A stretch of DNA of 64,000 bases from NCBI GenBank assembly GCA_963758945.1, contig CAVWXY010000006.1, forward strand, positions 1,116,001-1,180,000, read 5' to 3'. This DNA is from VAZQ01 sp963758945 (GTDB taxonomy: Bacteria; Pseudomonadota; Alphaproteobacteria; Rhizobiales; Xanthobacteraceae). This document shows, in pieces, positions 44,711 through 53,499 of the stretch; within the stretch, counting starts at the first letter, position 1; each line of letters starts with the position of its first letter. Under the pieces are notes generated by a model, which saw nothing but the letters and a program-made list of their open reading frames with translations, had not been told where the DNA came from and ran no database searches. Both the position numbers and the translations under genes were made by a program.

Positions 44711-45472
44711 ATGAAGATGCATCTGCTCTCCGGCGGTCGGCTGCGGATGCGCAAGAACGTCTTTCTCCCGACCACGGATCGCGGCGAGACCTTCGAACTG
44801 CCGGTTCCGAGCGTGCTGCTGCGCCATCCGCAAGGCAACGTGCTGTTCGACACCGGTTGCCATCCGTCGGTGGCGACGAATGCCGAAGCCCGCTGGGGCT
44901 CGCTGGTGCGCCTGATGACCCCGGTTATGACGGAAAGCGACAACGTCCTTGACGGTCTCGCCGGCGTCGGCCTCGGAGTCGACGACATCGACCTGGTCGT
45001 GTGCTCGCATCTGCATCCGGATCATTGTGGCTGCAACAGCTTCTTCAAGCGAGCCACGCTGATCGTGCATGCGCGCGAGCTGGAGGCGGCGCGTGCGCCG
45101 GCTGCCGAGGCGCAGGGCTATCTGCCGGTCGAATGGGACCACTCGCTGCCGACCGATGCGGTCACCGGTGAGCGCGACGTGTTCGGCGATGATCGGATCG
45201 TGCTACTTTCATTGCCCGGCCATACGCCGGGCACCATGAGCGCCCTGGTACGGCTCGAACGCAGCGGCACGTTCCTGCTGGCCTCCGACACGGTGAGCAT
45301 CGGCGAGACGCTCCATGAGGGCATCGTGCCCCGCAACACCTGGAACGCGGACGCGCTTGTCAAATCGCTCGCCGAGATCAGGCGCATTGCTGCCGGCGGC
45401 GCTACGATTGTCTATGGTCATGACGACCGGCAATGGCGGAGCTTGCGCCATGGAGCCGACGCCTATGATTGA
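44711..45472 (+). CDS. MBL-fold metallo-hydrolase, N-acyl-homoserine-lactonase-like
   Basis: Metallo-beta-lactamase-fold hydrolase of 253 residues of the AiiA/AttM group. The binuclear metal motif SHLHPDHCG (His100, His102, Asp104, His105) is complete, followed by LPGHTPG, ASDTVS and YGHDD as the remaining ligands. AHL lactonases open the lactone of quorum signals, but many relatives open other lactones. The start ATG 44711 fits the family; an ATG at 44654 would add 19 residues. It is 110 bp upstream of the AbfD-like gene on the same strand, so lactone opening followed by dehydration of a hydroxyacyl-CoA is a reasonable hypothesis. Confidence 0.87.
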   Translation: MKMHLLSGGRLRMRKNVFLPTTDRGETFELPVPSVLLRHPQGNVLFDTGCHPSVATNAEARWGSLVRLMTPVMTESDNVLDGLAGVGLGVDDIDLVVCSHLHPDHCGCNSFFKRATLIVHARELEAARAPAAEAQGYLPVEWDHSLPTDAVTGERDVFGDDRIVLLSLPGHTPGTMSALVRLERSGTFLLASDTVSIGETLHEGIVPRNTWNADALVKSLAEIRRIAAGGATIVYGHDDRQWRSLRHGADAYD

Positions 45473-45582
45473 CCGGGTGCACACGCGGCCAAGGCTCGTC
45501 GGCGTCCGCGCCGGGAACGCCTGAGCGTGCGGTCTGCCGGCCGCGCGCCGGCAGCCGAGAGAACGGCAGCAGGGAGGATGTG

Positions 45583-47070
45583 ATGAGCGAGGTTGAAACG
45601 TTGTGGGCCGACTTCACCCGCCCGATCGTCACGGCGGACGATTACATTGCCTCCCTGCGCGGCCGGCCGATGACCATCTATTTCATGGGCGAGCGCGTGC
45701 CGGAACCGGTTGATCATCCGGTGATCAAGCCTTCGATCAACGCCATGGCCGAGACCTACCGGCTCGCGTCGGAGCGGCCGGAGCTCGGCGGCGTGCGGAG
45801 CGGGATCGGCGGCTGCCGGACCAACCGCTTTCTGCATGTTCCGACCACGCCGGACGAGCTCGTGACCAAGCACGAGATGCAGCGCGAGTTGGGACGGCGC
45901 ACCGGCACGTGCTTCCAGCGCTGCGTCGGCCTCGATGCCATCGGCGCCTGCCACTCCGTCACCTTCGACATCGACGCGGAGCGCGGCACCGACTACCATC
46001 AGCGCTTCCTCGCCTTCCTCAGGCGTGCGCAGAACGCCAATGTCGTGATCGGCGGCGCCATGACCGATCCCAAGGGCGATCGGTCGAAGCCCCCGCATCA
46101 GCAGCGCGACGTCGACCTGTTCCTGCACGTGGCGCGCCGCGACGCGAAGGGCATCTACGTATCCGGCGCCAAGATGCACCAGACCGGCGCGGTCAATTCG
46201 CACTGGCTGATATTCATGCCGACCATGCGCATGACCGAAGCCGACCGCGACTGGTCGGTCGTGGGCGCGGTGCGAGTCGATGCGGCCGGCCTCACCTACG
46301 TGGTCGGGCGGCAGACCAACGACACCCGCGCGGTCGACGGCGGCGAGCTCGATGCCGGCAATGCCCGTTTTGCCGGCCAGGAATCGCTGATCGTGTTCGA
46401 CAACGTATTCGTTCCCTACGAGCATGTGTTTATGGACGGAGAATGGAGCTACGCGGCGACGCTGGTCGAGCGCTTCACCACCTATCACCGCTCCTCCTAC
46501 GTCTGCAAAACCGGGCTGGGCGACGTGCTGATCGGTGCTGCCGCGGAAGCGGCTTCGCATAACGGCGTCGAATCGGTCTCGCACATCAAGGACAAGCTCG
46601 TGGAGATGACGCATCTCAACGAGACCATCTATTCGAGCTGCATGGCGGCCGCCTACCGCTCGAAGCCGATGGCTTCGGGCGCCTATCTCAACGACGAGAT
46701 GCTATCGAACGTGGCAAAGCACAATGTAACGCGCTTTCCGTTCGAAATCGCCCGACTGGCGCAGGACATCGCCGGCGGTCTCGTGGTCACCATGCCGTCC
46801 GAAAAAGATCTGCAACACAACGAGATCGGCCCCTTGATCCGCAAGTTCCTGCAAGGCCGCGACGGCGTGGACACGGTCGATCGGATGCGCGTGTTGCGGT
46901 TGATCGAGAATATGACGATCGGCCGCAACGCCGTCGGTTATCTCACGGAAAGCCTGCACGGCGCCGGCTCGCCGCAGGCGCAAAGAATTCAAATCGCGCG
47001 CGGGATGCGACTCGAGGACAAGAAGGCGCGCGCCCGCGCACTTGCGGGTTCGAGCGACGCGAGGAAATAG
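45583..47070 (+). CDS. 4-hydroxybutyryl-CoA dehydratase/isomerase-like (HpaB superfamily, Fe-S type)
   Basis: Flavoprotein of 495 residues in the 4-hydroxyphenylacetate 3-hydroxylase superfamily, but of the 4-hydroxybutyryl-CoA dehydratase / vinylacetyl-CoA isomerase (AbfD) branch. The [4Fe-4S] ligand set is visible: Cys110 and Cys114 in CFQRC, then His302 and Cys308 in HRSSYVCK (AbfD: Cys99, Cys103, His292, Cys299, from memory). The His-Cys spacing is one residue shorter than I recall for AbfD. Lys309 and Glu456 (TESLHGAGSPQAQRI) match further active-site residues. FAD binding and a radical alpha-beta dehydration of a 4-hydroxyacyl-CoA are expected. A GGGAGGA site precedes ATG 45583. Oxygen sensitivity is expected of this enzyme, unlike its neighbours. 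Confidence 0.82.
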   Translation: MSEVETLWADFTRPIVTADDYIASLRGRPMTIYFMGERVPEPVDHPVIKPSINAMAETYRLASERPELGGVRSGIGGCRTNRFLHVPTTPDELVTKHEMQRELGRRTGTCFQRCVGLDAIGACHSVTFDIDAERGTDYHQRFLAFLRRAQNANVVIGGAMTDPKGDRSKPPHQQRDVDLFLHVARRDAKGIYVSGAKMHQTGAVNSHWLIFMPTMRMTEADRDWSVVGAVRVDAAGLTYVVGRQTNDTRAVDGGELDAGNARFAGQESLIVFDNVFVPYEHVFMDGEWSYAATLVERFTTYHRSSYVCKTGLGDVLIGAAAEAASHNGVESVSHIKDKLVEMTHLNETIYSSCMAAAYRSKPMASGAYLNDEMLSNVAKHNVTRFPFEIARLAQDIAGGLVVTMPSEKDLQHNEIGPLIRKFLQGRDGVDTVDRMRVLRLIENMTIGRNAVGYLTESLHGAGSPQAQRIQIARGMRLEDKKARARALAGSSDARK

Positions 47071-47380
47071 CGCGCGAAAGGGATCCACCGGCGATCGACT
47101 GGCCGAATGTCGGGCGCGATTCCGCCGCCGACCTTTCGCCGAGCTCGGACAGGACATCATCCTGGCGCGCGACCGTACCAATCTCGACGGGGAGGGGGAT
47201 TCGGTTCGATTCGTCCCGGTGGCGGATTAAAGGCTCGAAAGCCTTGCAATCCCGGGCGACAGACGAAGACTGCCGCGGATCGCGGGAGCAGCGGTCCCGG
47301 CCGATAACGAGCTTGAAAAGCTTTGTCAGTGAGGTAATCTTGCAAACTAAATGGCGTCCGGCGGACGCGGGAGCGCGGCT
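47071..47380. other. Intergenic gap, nothing recognised
   Basis: 310 bp between the AbfD-like gene and the PF06684 gene. Short open frames in it have no ribosome sites or family resemblance. No terminator with a T-run was seen, so the two genes could be co-transcribed. A GGGAG ribosome site for the next gene lies at its right end. Confidence 0.4.
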
Positions 47381-47956
47381 ATGCTGCAGATCAAGCGCAT
47401 GCTGACTTTCGTCGATGAGGTGGCCATCGAGGCCGGGCGACGCGTCGACCCGCCGCTTCGCAAGATCGCGGTGGCCGCTGTCGTCGACAACCCGTTTGCC
47501 GGGCGATTCGAGCGCGATCTGAGCCCCCTTACGGACGCCAGCGCGGAGATCGGCCGCGACATCTGCCGGCTTGCGATCGCGCTGATGGCGCCTTACGCAG
47601 CGGCAAGCTATGGCAAGGCTGCCGTGATCGGGATGAACGGCGAGCAGGAGCACGGGGTCGCCATGCTCACCACCGTCTTCGGCAACGTCATGCGGGACGC
47701 CGCCGGCGGCGGAAAAGCCTGGATCTCCTCGTTCACCAAGCGCGCCGCTCCGGGCACAACCATCGATATTCCGCTTGCGCACAAGGACGCGCTCTATGTG
47801 CGCTCCCATTACGACGGCGTCAGCGTCACGCTACCGGATGCGCCCCTGCCGAACGAGCTCGCAATCATCGTTGCATTCGCCAACCGGGGGCGTCCCAACC
47901 ATCGCGTGGGGGGACTGGCGGCCGACGAGGTCAAGGGCGTCGACGGGCTGGTCTGA
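47381..47956 (+). CDS. PF06684 (amino acid synthesis / DUF1185) family protein
   Basis: Protein of 191 residues with the family features RKIAVAAVVDNPFAGRF near the start, YGKAAVIGMNGEQEHG, KAWISSFTKR and NELAIIVAFANRGRPNHRVGG. Crystal structures of PF06684 show a variant of the chorismate-mutase fold; no activity has been proven as far as I know. ATG 47381 with a GGGAG site is chosen over ATG 47351. The context, between two HpaB-superfamily flavoproteins, matches what I recall for this family, which often lies next to flavin hydroxylases and amidohydrolases. It probably handles a small ring or unsaturated acid intermediate. Confidence 0.82.
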   Translation: MLQIKRMLTFVDEVAIEAGRRVDPPLRKIAVAAVVDNPFAGRFERDLSPLTDASAEIGRDICRLAIALMAPYAAASYGKAAVIGMNGEQEHGVAMLTTVFGNVMRDAAGGGKAWISSFTKRAAPGTTIDIPLAHKDALYVRSHYDGVSVTLPDAPLPNELAIIVAFANRGRPNHRVGGLAADEVKGVDGLV

Positions 47957-47997
47957 CGGACGACGGCAAGGCATCGGGTGGACCGAATGGAGCGATC

Positions 47998-49476
47998 ATG
48001 ACGACCTGCAAGACCGGCGCAGAGCACATCAAGTCGCTCAAGGACGGCCGGACGGTCTACATCGACGGCGAGCTGGTCGCCGACGTCACGCAGCACCCCG
48101 CCTTCCGCAACTCGATCCAATCCGCCGGGATGCTCTACGACTTCCAGGCCAGGCCGGAAAACATCGAGCTGATGACGTTCAAGCCCGAGGGTTCGAACCG
48201 GCGGGTCAACCGTGCCTGGCAAATGCCGCGCAATCACGCCGAGATGGTCCAGCGCCGCAAGGCGCTGCAGGCGTGGGCCGAGCAATCCTGCGGCTTCTTG
48301 GGCCGCTCGCCCGATCACCTTGCTTCGGCGCTGGTCGGCCAACGGATGGGCATCGAAATCTTCCGCAGGCATGGCGAAGATCGCGCCAAGGCCCTGGCCA
48401 ATTATTTCGCGGAGGCCAGCCGCAACGATTACTTCCTCACCTATGTGATCATCAACCCGCAGGCGGAACGGGGAAAGGACTGGGGCGAGCAGGCGGAGGA
48501 CCTGGTTGCGCGCGTTGTGGACGAGGATGCGGGCGGCATCACCATCCGCGGCGCCAAGATGCTCGGCACGAGTTCGATCATGGCCAACGAAGTGCTGGTC
48601 GCCAATCTGCAACCGCTGAAGCCGGGCGAAGAGGACCTCGCTTTCTCCTGCGCGCTGCCGATGGGCACCAGAGGGCTGCGCGTCCTTTCACGCAAGTCCT
48701 ACGAAGCTGCCGCCGTGTCCGTCTTCGACAATCCGATTTCCTCGCGCTTCGACGAGAACGACGCGCTGATGTATTTCGACGACGTCAAGGTGCCGTGGGA
48801 GCGCGTCTTCGTCTATCGCGATCCCGATATGTGCCGCGCGCAATTCCACGACACGCCGGGCCACGCGTATCAGAATTATCAGGCCCAGATTCGGCTTTCG
48901 GTGAAGATCAAGTTCCTGGTCGGGCTCGCGCACAAGATCACCGAAGCGATCGGCACCGCGAACATGCCGCCAATCCGCGAGCAGCTCGGCTGTCTCGCGG
49001 CCAATGTCAGCATGGTCAACGCGATGATGGCCGGCATGGAAATCGAAGGCGAGATGCGCGGCGAGTGGTGGGTTCCGAACAAGCATTACATGTATTCCGC
49101 GCAGGTGTTGACCCAGGACCTCTATCCGCGCGTCATCAATGCCCTGCGCGACCTTGCGGGTGGCGCGCTGATCATGCTGCCCTCGTCGGTCCGCGATTTC
49201 AAGGATCCCGAGCTCAACAGGATCATCGGCTTGACCCAGCGCTCCGCGAAGATGCAGCCCGAGGAGAAGGTCAAATTTCTCAAAGCGGCGTGGGACGCGA
49301 TAGGCTCGGAGTTCGGCTCGCGCCATACCCAGTATGAAATGTTCTACGCCGGCGCCCGCTTCGTGACCGCCGGCCACAGCTATCGCACCTTCGACTGGGG
49401 CAGCGCGACCAAGATGGTCGACGATCTCATGGCGGGCTACGACCTTTCCGGTGAGGTGCCTCGCAGATCGCACTAA
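47998..49476 (+). CDS. 4-hydroxyphenylacetate 3-monooxygenase-type flavoprotein (HpaB superfamily)
   Basis: Protein of 492 residues, typical for the FADH2-dependent large component of two-component aromatic hydroxylases. The flavin/substrate region includes ASRNDYFLTYVIINPQAERGK, RGAKMLGTSSIMANEV and HAYQNYQAQIRLSVKIKFLVG, followed by NMPPIREQLGCLA. It lacks the CxxxC and HxxxxxC iron-sulfur ligands of its upstream paralogue, so monooxygenation is more likely. A flavin reductase (HpaC) partner is not in the window. Forty-one bases after the PF06684 gene, likely one operon. A phenolic or heteroaromatic hydroxyl-bearing substrate would be usual. Confidence 0.85.
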   Translation: MTTCKTGAEHIKSLKDGRTVYIDGELVADVTQHPAFRNSIQSAGMLYDFQARPENIELMTFKPEGSNRRVNRAWQMPRNHAEMVQRRKALQAWAEQSCGFLGRSPDHLASALVGQRMGIEIFRRHGEDRAKALANYFAEASRNDYFLTYVIINPQAERGKDWGEQAEDLVARVVDEDAGGITIRGAKMLGTSSIMANEVLVANLQPLKPGEEDLAFSCALPMGTRGLRVLSRKSYEAAAVSVFDNPISSRFDENDALMYFDDVKVPWERVFVYRDPDMCRAQFHDTPGHAYQNYQAQIRLSVKIKFLVGLAHKITEAIGTANMPPIREQLGCLAANVSMVNAMMAGMEIEGEMRGEWWVPNKHYMYSAQVLTQDLYPRVINALRDLAGGALIMLPSSVRDFKDPELNRIIGLTQRSAKMQPEEKVKFLKAAWDAIGSEFGSRHTQYEMFYAGARFVTAGHSYRTFDWGSATKMVDDLMAGYDLSGEVPRRSH

Positions 49477-50003
49477 CCGGTACCGACCGCTCGTCCGTGC
49501 ACGAAACCTGCAATCGTCAATTCGGGTGAGACCACCGAGACCCCGGCTTGCGACGGTCGTGCGCTTGACACTGGGAGGCTATGTTTGCCTAGTAGCCGCA
49601 ATCACCTTCGCCGATCCGGCGTCCTTCGACGTGACCTTTGATGTGTTTTGGTCTTGACGATGCGTCGGCCGGCCCCAGCATTGCAGCTCGGGGGCGGGAC
49701 CCGGGTGCCGCTTCTGGATCAAGACGGCGAGCGAAAGCGCCTCGCGCCGCCCCTGTGTCGCGCCTGCATCCGAGCCGCGAGCGCCGCTGGTCAGCCGGCG
49801 TGCAGCCGCCTCTTACGCTCATCCCAATGTTGAATTCGAAAGCGATCTCCCGCGAAAGTGGGTACTGGCAATGTAAGTGACAATTTCGCCCTTCGCTTCG
49901 GAGGGCGAACTGCTCAGCATATGGCTTCCTGCCGGGAGGATGCCTCGTTCGCGCAAGCGCCGCAGCACGCGGCTGCGCGCGCGGGGCCGAGATCGAGAGG
50001 GAT
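49477..50003. other. Intergenic region with a hairpin at 49887-49907
   Basis: 527 bp between the hydroxylase and the second livH. A stem of 9 bp with one G-T pair (CGCCCTTCG and CGGAGGGCG around CTT) lies at 49887-49907, about 95 bp before livH; it has no T-run and is more likely a regulatory or processing hairpin. TTGACA occurs at 49564-49569 without a convincing -10 partner. No credible gene. The promoter of the second liv operon should be in here. Confidence 0.4.
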
Positions 50004-50876
50004 ATGATCTATCAACAATTGATCAACGGCCTCATGCTGGGCGCGTCCTATGCCCTGATCGCGATCGGCTACACGCTGATCTTCGGCGTCCTCAAACTGC
50101 TCTACTTTGCCCAGGGTGAAGTGTTCATGGTGGGCGCCTTCGTCGGGCTCTATCTCGTGATTCTCGGCGGGGCCAATATCTATGTCGCCCTGCTGGGTGC
50201 GATGATCGCCTGCGCCCTGCTCGGCGTCCTCGCGGTCTACGTATCGGTTCGTCCGGTCAGTAAGGATCGGCCCTTGGCGCCGCTGATCAGCACGATCGGT
50301 CTGACGATCGTCTTGCAGAATCTGGCGGTCTACATCTTCGGCGGCCAGCAGGTGGCATTTCCCGAAACAATCAGGCAGGAGCTCTATCATTTCGGGCCGA
50401 TCACCATCAGTTCGGTGCAGATCTTCATCCTGGCGGTGGCATCAGTGCTGATGGTCGTGCTTTGGCTATTCATCGAGCATACCAAGATGGGGCGCGCCAT
50501 CCGGGCGACCGCCGAAAATCACGAAACGGCGGCGCTGCTCGGGGTCGACGTCAATCGCGTGGTGCTCGTGACATTCATGATCGGCTCGGGCATCGCCGGC
50601 ATCGCCGGCGTCCTCGACGGCATCAAGAACAGCGGCGTCTCGCCCTTCATGGGGCTCGCCGCCGCGGTCAAAGGGCTTATCGTCATGCTGCTCGGCGGCC
50701 TTGGCAACGTGCCGGGCGCCATGGTGGCCGGCCTCCTGCTCGGAATGATCGAAATTCTGTCAGCCGCCTATATCGGCACGACCGAGCGCGACTTGTTCTC
50801 CTTCGCGATCCTCATCCTCATTCTGCTTTATCGGCCGACCGGGCTGTTCGGCACACGCACGCCGGAAGAAAGGTAG
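50004..50876 (+). CDS. livH: Branched-chain amino acid-type ABC permease, LivH family (second set)
   Basis: Permease of 290 residues with about eight membrane helices. It starts MIYQQLINGLMLGASYALIAIG, has LIFGVLKLLYFAQGEVFMVGA, the coupling loop IRATAENHETAALLGVDVNRV and GLGNVPGAMVAGLLLGMIEI. It is clearly diverged from the first livH in the window, so the two sets are paralogous rather than a recent tandem copy. First gene of a livH-livM-livG-livF-binding protein operon, with its own binding protein last rather than first. Confidence 0.93.
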   Translation: MIYQQLINGLMLGASYALIAIGYTLIFGVLKLLYFAQGEVFMVGAFVGLYLVILGGANIYVALLGAMIACALLGVLAVYVSVRPVSKDRPLAPLISTIGLTIVLQNLAVYIFGGQQVAFPETIRQELYHFGPITISSVQIFILAVASVLMVVLWLFIEHTKMGRAIRATAENHETAALLGVDVNRVVLVTFMIGSGIAGIAGVLDGIKNSGVSPFMGLAAAVKGLIVMLLGGLGNVPGAMVAGLLLGMIEILSAAYIGTTERDLFSFAILILILLYRPTGLFGTRTPEER

Positions 50877-50881
50877 CGCCG

Positions 50882-51841
50882 ATGTTCGACGGTCTGCTCG
50901 ACGGCTATACCCAATCGCTTTTGATCTTCGGCGGCATCAACGTCATCGCCGCCTACAGTTTTTACGTGCCGTACAAGACCGGTCAGGTATCGCTCGGCCA
51001 GGCCGGTTTCATGGCGGTCGGCGCCTATACCTCGGCGATACTGACGCAGAAGTTCGGCGTGCCGTTCGCAGCCGCCTTGTTGTTCGGCGGCGTGGTCGCC
51101 GGCGTGATCGGGGTTATTGTCGGGTTTCCCGCATTGCGCATCAAGGGCATCTACCTGCTGCTGCTGACCCTCGGCTTTGCCGAAATCATATCGGTGATCG
51201 CGCTGAGTTGGGAGTATGTCGGCGGCGCCCAGGGATTCCGCAACATCACCTTCAACACCTACACGCTGGAATACGTTGTCGGCATCATCGTCGTCCTGCT
51301 GCTGTTTTTCGCCCGCCTCGAGCGGTCGAGCCTCGGCCGCGCCATGGATTCCATTCATCAGGACGAGACTGCGGCCGAGGTGATGGGCATCGACGTCGTG
51401 CGCATCAAGCTTCTGGCCTTCGGACTGGGCGCATGCATTGCCGGGCTTGCCGGCGCGCTCTACGCCCATCACGCGACCTACATGGATTCCACCACGTTCA
51501 ATATCATGCTGGCGGTCGAGATATTGGTGTTCGTCGTGGTGGGCGGGGGCAGCACCTTCTGGGGGCCGTTGCTCGGCGCTGCGGTCCTCAATGCCATACC
51601 CGAGTTTCTCAGAGCGCTGCGCGACTGGCTGGAATTGGTTCCAGTGGAATGGACCAACTTCTATCCCATGAACCGTGCCTACGACTTCCTCCATGACTTC
51701 CTCGATTTTGAGAACGCCAAGCGACTCATCGCCTACGGCATCATCCTCATCCTGATGATGATCTTGCGACCGGATGGCCTGCTCACACGCGACTCGTTAC
51801 GCCGCTTGCGGCTTCCACGTCGGGAGGCGCGTCATGCGTGA
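50882..51841 (+). CDS. livM: Branched-chain amino acid-type ABC permease, LivM family (second set)
   Basis: Permease of 319 residues with about ten hydrophobic segments. Family blocks are YKTGQVSLGQAGFMAVGAYTSAIL, ALRIKGIYLLLLTLGFAEIISVI, the loop GRAMDSIHQDETAAEVMGIDVVRIKL and GGGSTFWGPLLGAAVLNAIPEFLR. ATG 50882 is 5 bp after the livH stop. The C-terminus continues past the usual end with an arginine-rich tail (RRLRLPRREARHA) that overlaps the livG start by 8 bp. Confidence 0.92.
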   Translation: MFDGLLDGYTQSLLIFGGINVIAAYSFYVPYKTGQVSLGQAGFMAVGAYTSAILTQKFGVPFAAALLFGGVVAGVIGVIVGFPALRIKGIYLLLLTLGFAEIISVIALSWEYVGGAQGFRNITFNTYTLEYVVGIIVVLLLFFARLERSSLGRAMDSIHQDETAAEVMGIDVVRIKLLAFGLGACIAGLAGALYAHHATYMDSTTFNIMLAVEILVFVVVGGGSTFWGPLLGAAVLNAIPEFLRALRDWLELVPVEWTNFYPMNRAYDFLHDFLDFENAKRLIAYGIILILMMILRPDGLLTRDSLRRLRLPRREARHA

Positions 51842-52637
51842 CGCGGTCGTGGGCAAGGCTTGTCTTGCCATCGAAGGCTTGACCAAACGCTTCGGCGGCT
51901 TTTACGCGCTGAACGAGCTCAGCATGCAAGTGTCGCAGGGCCACATTCACGCATTGATCGGCCCGAACGGTGCGGGCAAAACGACGTTCTTCAATCTCGT
52001 GACCGGCGTGCTCCCCGCCGACGCCGGGACGATCATCTTCGACGGTCAGGTGCTGGATGACGTCCGCCCGTCCAAACGGACGATCAAGGGCATTGCCCGT
52101 ACCTTCCAGAACATCCGCTTGTTCCCGCATTTGACGGTCATGGAGACCGTTATGATCGGCGAGCATTGCCGTGCCTACCCTTCCGTTTGGAAGGCGCTCG
52201 GCGAGGCGATCCTGCACCCTCCGTTCCGCGAGGCGGACGAAGAGCGCCGGATGCGCGCGACCGCGATCGAGCTGCTCGAATTTCTCGGGCTCGCGGGCAA
52301 GCAGGCGGCCAAGGCGTCCGATCTGCCCTACGGGGAACAGCGCAGGCTGGAACTGGCGCGGGCGCTTGCCACGCGGCCGCGCCTCTTGCTGCTCGACGAG
52401 CCGGCGGCGGGAATGAACCCGCGCGAGACCGAGGAACTCGATGATGTCATCACGCGTATTCGCGACCGCGGCGTCACGATCATTCTCGTCGAGCACGACA
52501 TGCGACTGGTGATGGGTATTTCCGACAGCGTAACCGTGCTCAATTTCGGAACCAAGATTGCCGAAGGAACGCCGGAAACCATTCAAAGCGATCCAGTCGT
52601 GATCGAGGCATATCTCGGCGAGGACGTGCAGCTATGA
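51834..52637 (+). CDS. livG: ABC transporter ATP-binding protein, LivG family (second set)
   Basis: ATPase of 267 residues with Walker A GPNGAGKTT, Q-loop region RTFQNIRLFPHLTVMETV, signature LPYGEQRRLELARAL, Walker B LLLDEPAAGMNPRETEE and switch histidine in VEHDMRLVMGISD. All ATPase residues are intact. ATG 51834 is supported by CGGGAGGCGC; a GTG-like earlier start lies inside livM. The stop overlaps the livF ATG by four bases. Confidence 0.94.
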   Translation: MRDAVVGKACLAIEGLTKRFGGFYALNELSMQVSQGHIHALIGPNGAGKTTFFNLVTGVLPADAGTIIFDGQVLDDVRPSKRTIKGIARTFQNIRLFPHLTVMETVMIGEHCRAYPSVWKALGEAILHPPFREADEERRMRATAIELLEFLGLAGKQAAKASDLPYGEQRRLELARALATRPRLLLLDEPAAGMNPRETEELDDVITRIRDRGVTIILVEHDMRLVMGISDSVTVLNFGTKIAEGTPETIQSDPVVIEAYLGEDVQL

Positions 52638-53350
52638 CGATGCTGGCGGTCCATGGCCTGCGTTCCGGATACGGAAAGATCGAGGTGTTGCACGACGTCA
52701 GCCTGAGGATCGAGCGAGGGCAGATCGTCACTTTGATCGGCGCCAATGGTGCGGGAAAGACGACGCTCTTGAAAACCATATCCGGGCTGCTGCGGCCGAC
52801 GGCGGGCGGCATCGAGTTCGACGGCAAGAGCATCGTCCGCCGCGCGCCGCACAAGATCGTTGCGCTTGGCCTGAGCCAGGTGCCCGAGGGCCGCGCCATC
52901 CTCAAGCGCATGACCGTGATGGACAACCTGCGCATGGGCGGTTTCACGCGCAGCGATACGGGGATCAAAACCGACATCGCCGCGGTTTTCGAGCGCTTCC
53001 CGGTGCTGGACGAGCGCCGCGATCAACTGGCCGCAACTCTGAGCGGCGGCGAGCAGCAGATGTTGGCGATCGGGCGGGCGTTGGTGGCGCGGCCGAACCT
53101 GCTGCTGCTGGACGAACCGTCGCTCGGCCTCGCACCCAAGTTCGTCACGCGAATTTTCCTCACGCTGCGCGAGTTGCAAGCGGAAGGCAAGACCATCCTG
53201 CTGGTTGAGCAGAATGCCCGCCAAGCGTTGCAGGCCGCCGATCATGCCTACGTCATGGAGCGCGGCAGGATCGTTATGAGCGGATCCGGCCGGCAGCTCC
53301 TCAACGACCCCGAGGTCCAGCACACTTATCTTGGGCGGCATGCGGCATGA
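52634..53350 (+). CDS. livF: ABC transporter ATP-binding protein, LivF family (second set)
   Basis: ATPase of 238 residues. Walker A GANGAGKTT, Q-loop LSQVPEGRAILKRMTV, signature LSGGEQQMLAIGRAL, Walker B LLLDEPSLGLAPKFVTRIF, and LVEQNARQALQAAD at the switch position, the normal LivF form. ATGA overlap with livG. Followed 149 bp later by the binding-protein gene, which has its own strong ribosome site. Confidence 0.94.
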   Translation: MTMLAVHGLRSGYGKIEVLHDVSLRIERGQIVTLIGANGAGKTTLLKTISGLLRPTAGGIEFDGKSIVRRAPHKIVALGLSQVPEGRAILKRMTVMDNLRMGGFTRSDTGIKTDIAAVFERFPVLDERRDQLAATLSGGEQQMLAIGRALVARPNLLLLDEPSLGLAPKFVTRIFLTLRELQAEGKTILLVEQNARQALQAADHAYVMERGRIVMSGSGRQLLNDPEVQHTYLGRHAA

Positions 53351-53499
53351 AAGCGCATTGCGGGGCTAATCGACATGCGATGGAGGTGTGGATGTTGCAA
53401 ATTTGGAGCTAACATATCTTGCAGTGCCACAAGCGCACGCTGCGGATCACTGCGGCGTGGTTGATGTGTCTCTTTATCGACTTTAGGAGGGAAGTAACG

